A stretch of 64,000 nt of DNA, from the NCBI GenBank assembly GCA_027307045.1, contig DAHUXR010000001.1:56706-120705 (forward strand), read 5' to 3'. The notes beneath the pieces were generated by a model. The model searched no databases and was not told the origin of the DNA. It worked only from the letters and a program-made list of their open reading frames with translations. How positions within the stretch are numbered: position 1 is the first letter of the stretch; the number at the start of each line of letters is the position of its first letter. Positions 62,552 to 64,000 of the stretch are shown one piece after another. Both the position numbers and the translations under genes were made by a program. The stretch comes from Acidobacteriaceae bacterium (GTDB lineage Bacteria; Acidobacteriota; Terriglobia; Terriglobales; Acidobacteriaceae).

Positions 62552-63376
62552 GTGCGTACTGTCTTTTCAATCCTCTTCACAGGACTTTTACTATTTCTCG
62601 TGGGCTGCGGCTCGGTTTCCAGCAATATGCAGCCGACTCCAACTCCAATGCCGTCGCCTAGCCCCGTACCTTCGCCAAGCCCCGCACCATCGCCTAGCCC
62701 CACGCCCGCTTCCCCGGACGCGTTCCTGGCAAGCTGGCTCAACAACATCGGCAGAAGTCCAGGCCCTCTCGGCGCCATCACTGTTGACGCCACAGCTAAC
62801 AATGGCGCCGGCAGCACGCAGGTCAATGGGCTGCCCGGAGGAGGAAATTCCAATTTCGTCCTGCAGTTCTGCCCCTATCCCCAGAATTTTTCCAATTGCG
62901 TGAACCTTATGGCATTTGCCACCAACTCCACCAACACCGCCAATCTAAACTTTACATTCCCAATGAAGGGAACATTCTCCGGGGCTTTCCTAATCATGGA
63001 TACCACCGGCTTCGCGGACCAGGTCTCCGGCACCGGTACCGCCGGAGTCAATTTCAAATCGGCATTGCTGCCCGCCGCCACCATCACGGGCGGCATTAAT
63101 CAGACCACGGGGAATTCACCGGGCTTCGGCTCCGTTGTCGTGACGAATTCCACCGCGCACATCATGCTCACGGGCGCGTTTCCTAACCATACTTTCAATA
63201 CCGCGATGTGCAGCGTCGCCACGCAATTTCAGTGCACGACCCTGGCCAATGTCACCACCAACGCGCAAGGCAACGCCAGCGCCGATGTCGGCTCGGTCCC
63301 GTTGGCAGGAGGGCCCATCTTCCGCGTCAGCGACGCGAGCGGTGTGCAGTTTGTGACTGCATTCCGGGTTCAATAG
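62552..63376 (+). CDS. Pro/Ser-rich lipoprotein, unknown function
   Basis: A 274-residue exported lipoprotein. The signal (FSILFTGLLLFLVGCGS) has lipobox LVGC with C19 as the lipidated residue. A Pro-Ser-Thr repeat (PTPTPMPSPSPVPSPSPAP) acts as a spacer. A beta-rich domain follows, with GTAGVNFKSALLPAATITGGI and NTAMCSVATQFQCTTL. No domain is recognised. The start is GTG with AGGAGG five bases upstream. A rho-independent terminator follows the stop. Confidence 0.75.
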   Translation: MRTVFSILFTGLLLFLVGCGSVSSNMQPTPTPMPSPSPVPSPSPAPSPSPTPASPDAFLASWLNNIGRSPGPLGAITVDATANNGAGSTQVNGLPGGGNSNFVLQFCPYPQNFSNCVNLMAFATNSTNTANLNFTFPMKGTFSGAFLIMDTTGFADQVSGTGTAGVNFKSALLPAATITGGINQTTGNSPGFGSVVVTNSTAHIMLTGAFPNHTFNTAMCSVATQFQCTTLANVTTNAQGNASADVGSVPLAGGPIFRVSDASGVQFVTAFRVQ

Positions 63377-63389
63377 CCGGTCAAAAAAG

Positions 63390-63419
63390 AAAGGACCATG
63401 CGGCGTGCGTGGTCCTTTA
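63390..63419 (+). terminator. Rho-independent terminator
   Basis: AAAGGACCA pairs with TGGTCCTTT around an 11-base loop, ending in TTTAT, 13 bp after the lipoprotein stop. Confidence 0.8.
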
Positions 63420-63595
63420 TCTTGCCAGGAAAAATCTTGCGGGGAAGATTGCCTTCTGACTAAAAAACTTCTTACACAAGGAAGGAATTTCCGTGATTAG
63501 GATTTCCGGAATCATTAAATTGCCGGATAGCTTGCCTATCACCAATGATTCTGAGCTATCTTCGCTCCTCGGAAGTTGAAAGAGGAGTTCCCCCC

Positions 63596-63844
63596 ATGAA
63601 AATCACTTCTACAAAATTCTTGCGGCTGGCTGTTCTAGCCGGCGTGTTCCTTCTGAGCTTTGCCTCGCCCATTTCAACCAGGGACCTGCAGGCGCAAACC
63701 GGCAAACTGGGCAATGAGTTCGATTATTACAGTGATGACACATACTCCGAACTGGTCGGCTACAGGATCTATTGCGAAAGCGGACAATCGTTTAGCTATG
63801 GCACCACCAGCCCATACGTGATCATTTCACCTGCCGGCTGCTAA
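63596..63844 (+). CDS. Small secreted DUF6289-like protein
   Basis: An 82-residue exported peptide. The signal peptide (FLRLAVLAGVFLLSFASPIS) is followed by a mature region NEFDYYSDDTYSELVGYRIY with two cysteines (IYCESGQ, PAGC at the end). The YYSD motif and short Cys-bearing tail match the DUF6289 group of unknown function. The start at 63596 is set by GAGGAG about 8 bases upstream. It is the last gene before the window edge. Confidence 0.6.
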   Translation: MKITSTKFLRLAVLAGVFLLSFASPISTRDLQAQTGKLGNEFDYYSDDTYSELVGYRIYCESGQSFSYGTTSPYVIISPAGC

Positions 63845-64000
63845 GGCCCGCTGTTCGCGGTGCGCCGATCTCTGACTTGGAAAAAGCCGGGGGAAAAGTG
63901 CGCCTAAGCGTTTCAGTTCAGATCAGTGTTCTCAGTGTTGTTGTTCCGAAAATGTATTCATCCAGAGGTAACCTGTTGCTTCGGTAAGGTGCTGCCTCGT

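Overview
The window looks like a chromosomal piece of an Acidobacteriota genome (probably Terriglobia), judged from moderately high GC, a TonB-dependent receptor with an N-terminal carboxypeptidase-regulatory domain, many orphan two-component proteins, abundant dispersed palindromic repeats and Acidobacteria-style hypothetical genes. The organism makes lipopolysaccharide and is therefore diderm. This assignment is inference; no rRNA or tRNA gene was seen in the window.

Layout. 1-9.5 kb: end of an unknown gene, a membrane PIN-TRAM protein, a TonB-dependent receptor, a secreted MBL-fold hydrolase, an orphan OppF-type ATPase, a SnoaL-like gene broken by two single-base insertions, a repeat-rich stretch with a small zinc-finger-like gene, a long hairpin, then rpe. 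9.5-18 kb: a BamD-like lipoprotein behind an array with about 15-bp periodicity, a CheY-type protein with a long low-complexity tail, a secreted four-repeat CVNH protein, valS and nadC. 18-25 kb: yceI, then the birA-coaX-hypothetical-rlmD-comEC cluster. 25-33 kb (minus strand): a lipopolysaccharide core operon (waaA, lpxK, split hldE kinase and adenylyltransferase, heptosyltransferase, isoprenylcysteine methyltransferase-like, DUF3108), plus a DUF2007 gene and an OmpR-type regulator.

33-42 kb: gatB, which looks leaderless; a RHH/ParE toxin-antitoxin pair; an MBL-fold hydrolase; a beta-propeller protein paired with a MoaD/ThiS-like sulfur carrier; and a Bcp peroxiredoxin whose peroxidatic cysteine codon is TGA, followed at the correct distance by a bSECIS-like stem-loop. 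I read that gene as a selenoprotein. It is followed by dinD and a divergently transcribed winged-helix-like gene. 42-48.5 kb: a glycine-zipper protein, a DUF885 peptidase, an acyltransferase, 3-methyladenine glycosylase, and panB/panC separated by a 143-bp element with 21-bp inverted ends.

48.5-55 kb is accessory and repeat-rich: a 14-bp tandem repeat, REP-like hairpins, a DoxX gene bracketed by direct repeats of about 290 bp, a decayed Y1 transposase between inverted repeats, a CDP-alcohol phosphatidyltransferase, a VOC protein, and a UDP-glucose dehydrogenase-like protein that lacks the catalytic cysteine motif. 55-64 kb: a Tat-exported M20-like hydrolase with altered metal ligands, an SGNH hydrolase, a zinc-ribbon protein, a 1410-residue tandem hybrid histidine kinase, a Pro/Ser-rich lipoprotein and a small DUF6289-like secreted peptide.

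Most coherent functional units: the inner-core LPS operon, the pantothenate genes (panB/panC here, coaX elsewhere in the window), and the selenocysteine peroxiredoxin, which requires SelA/B/C/D encoded outside the window.
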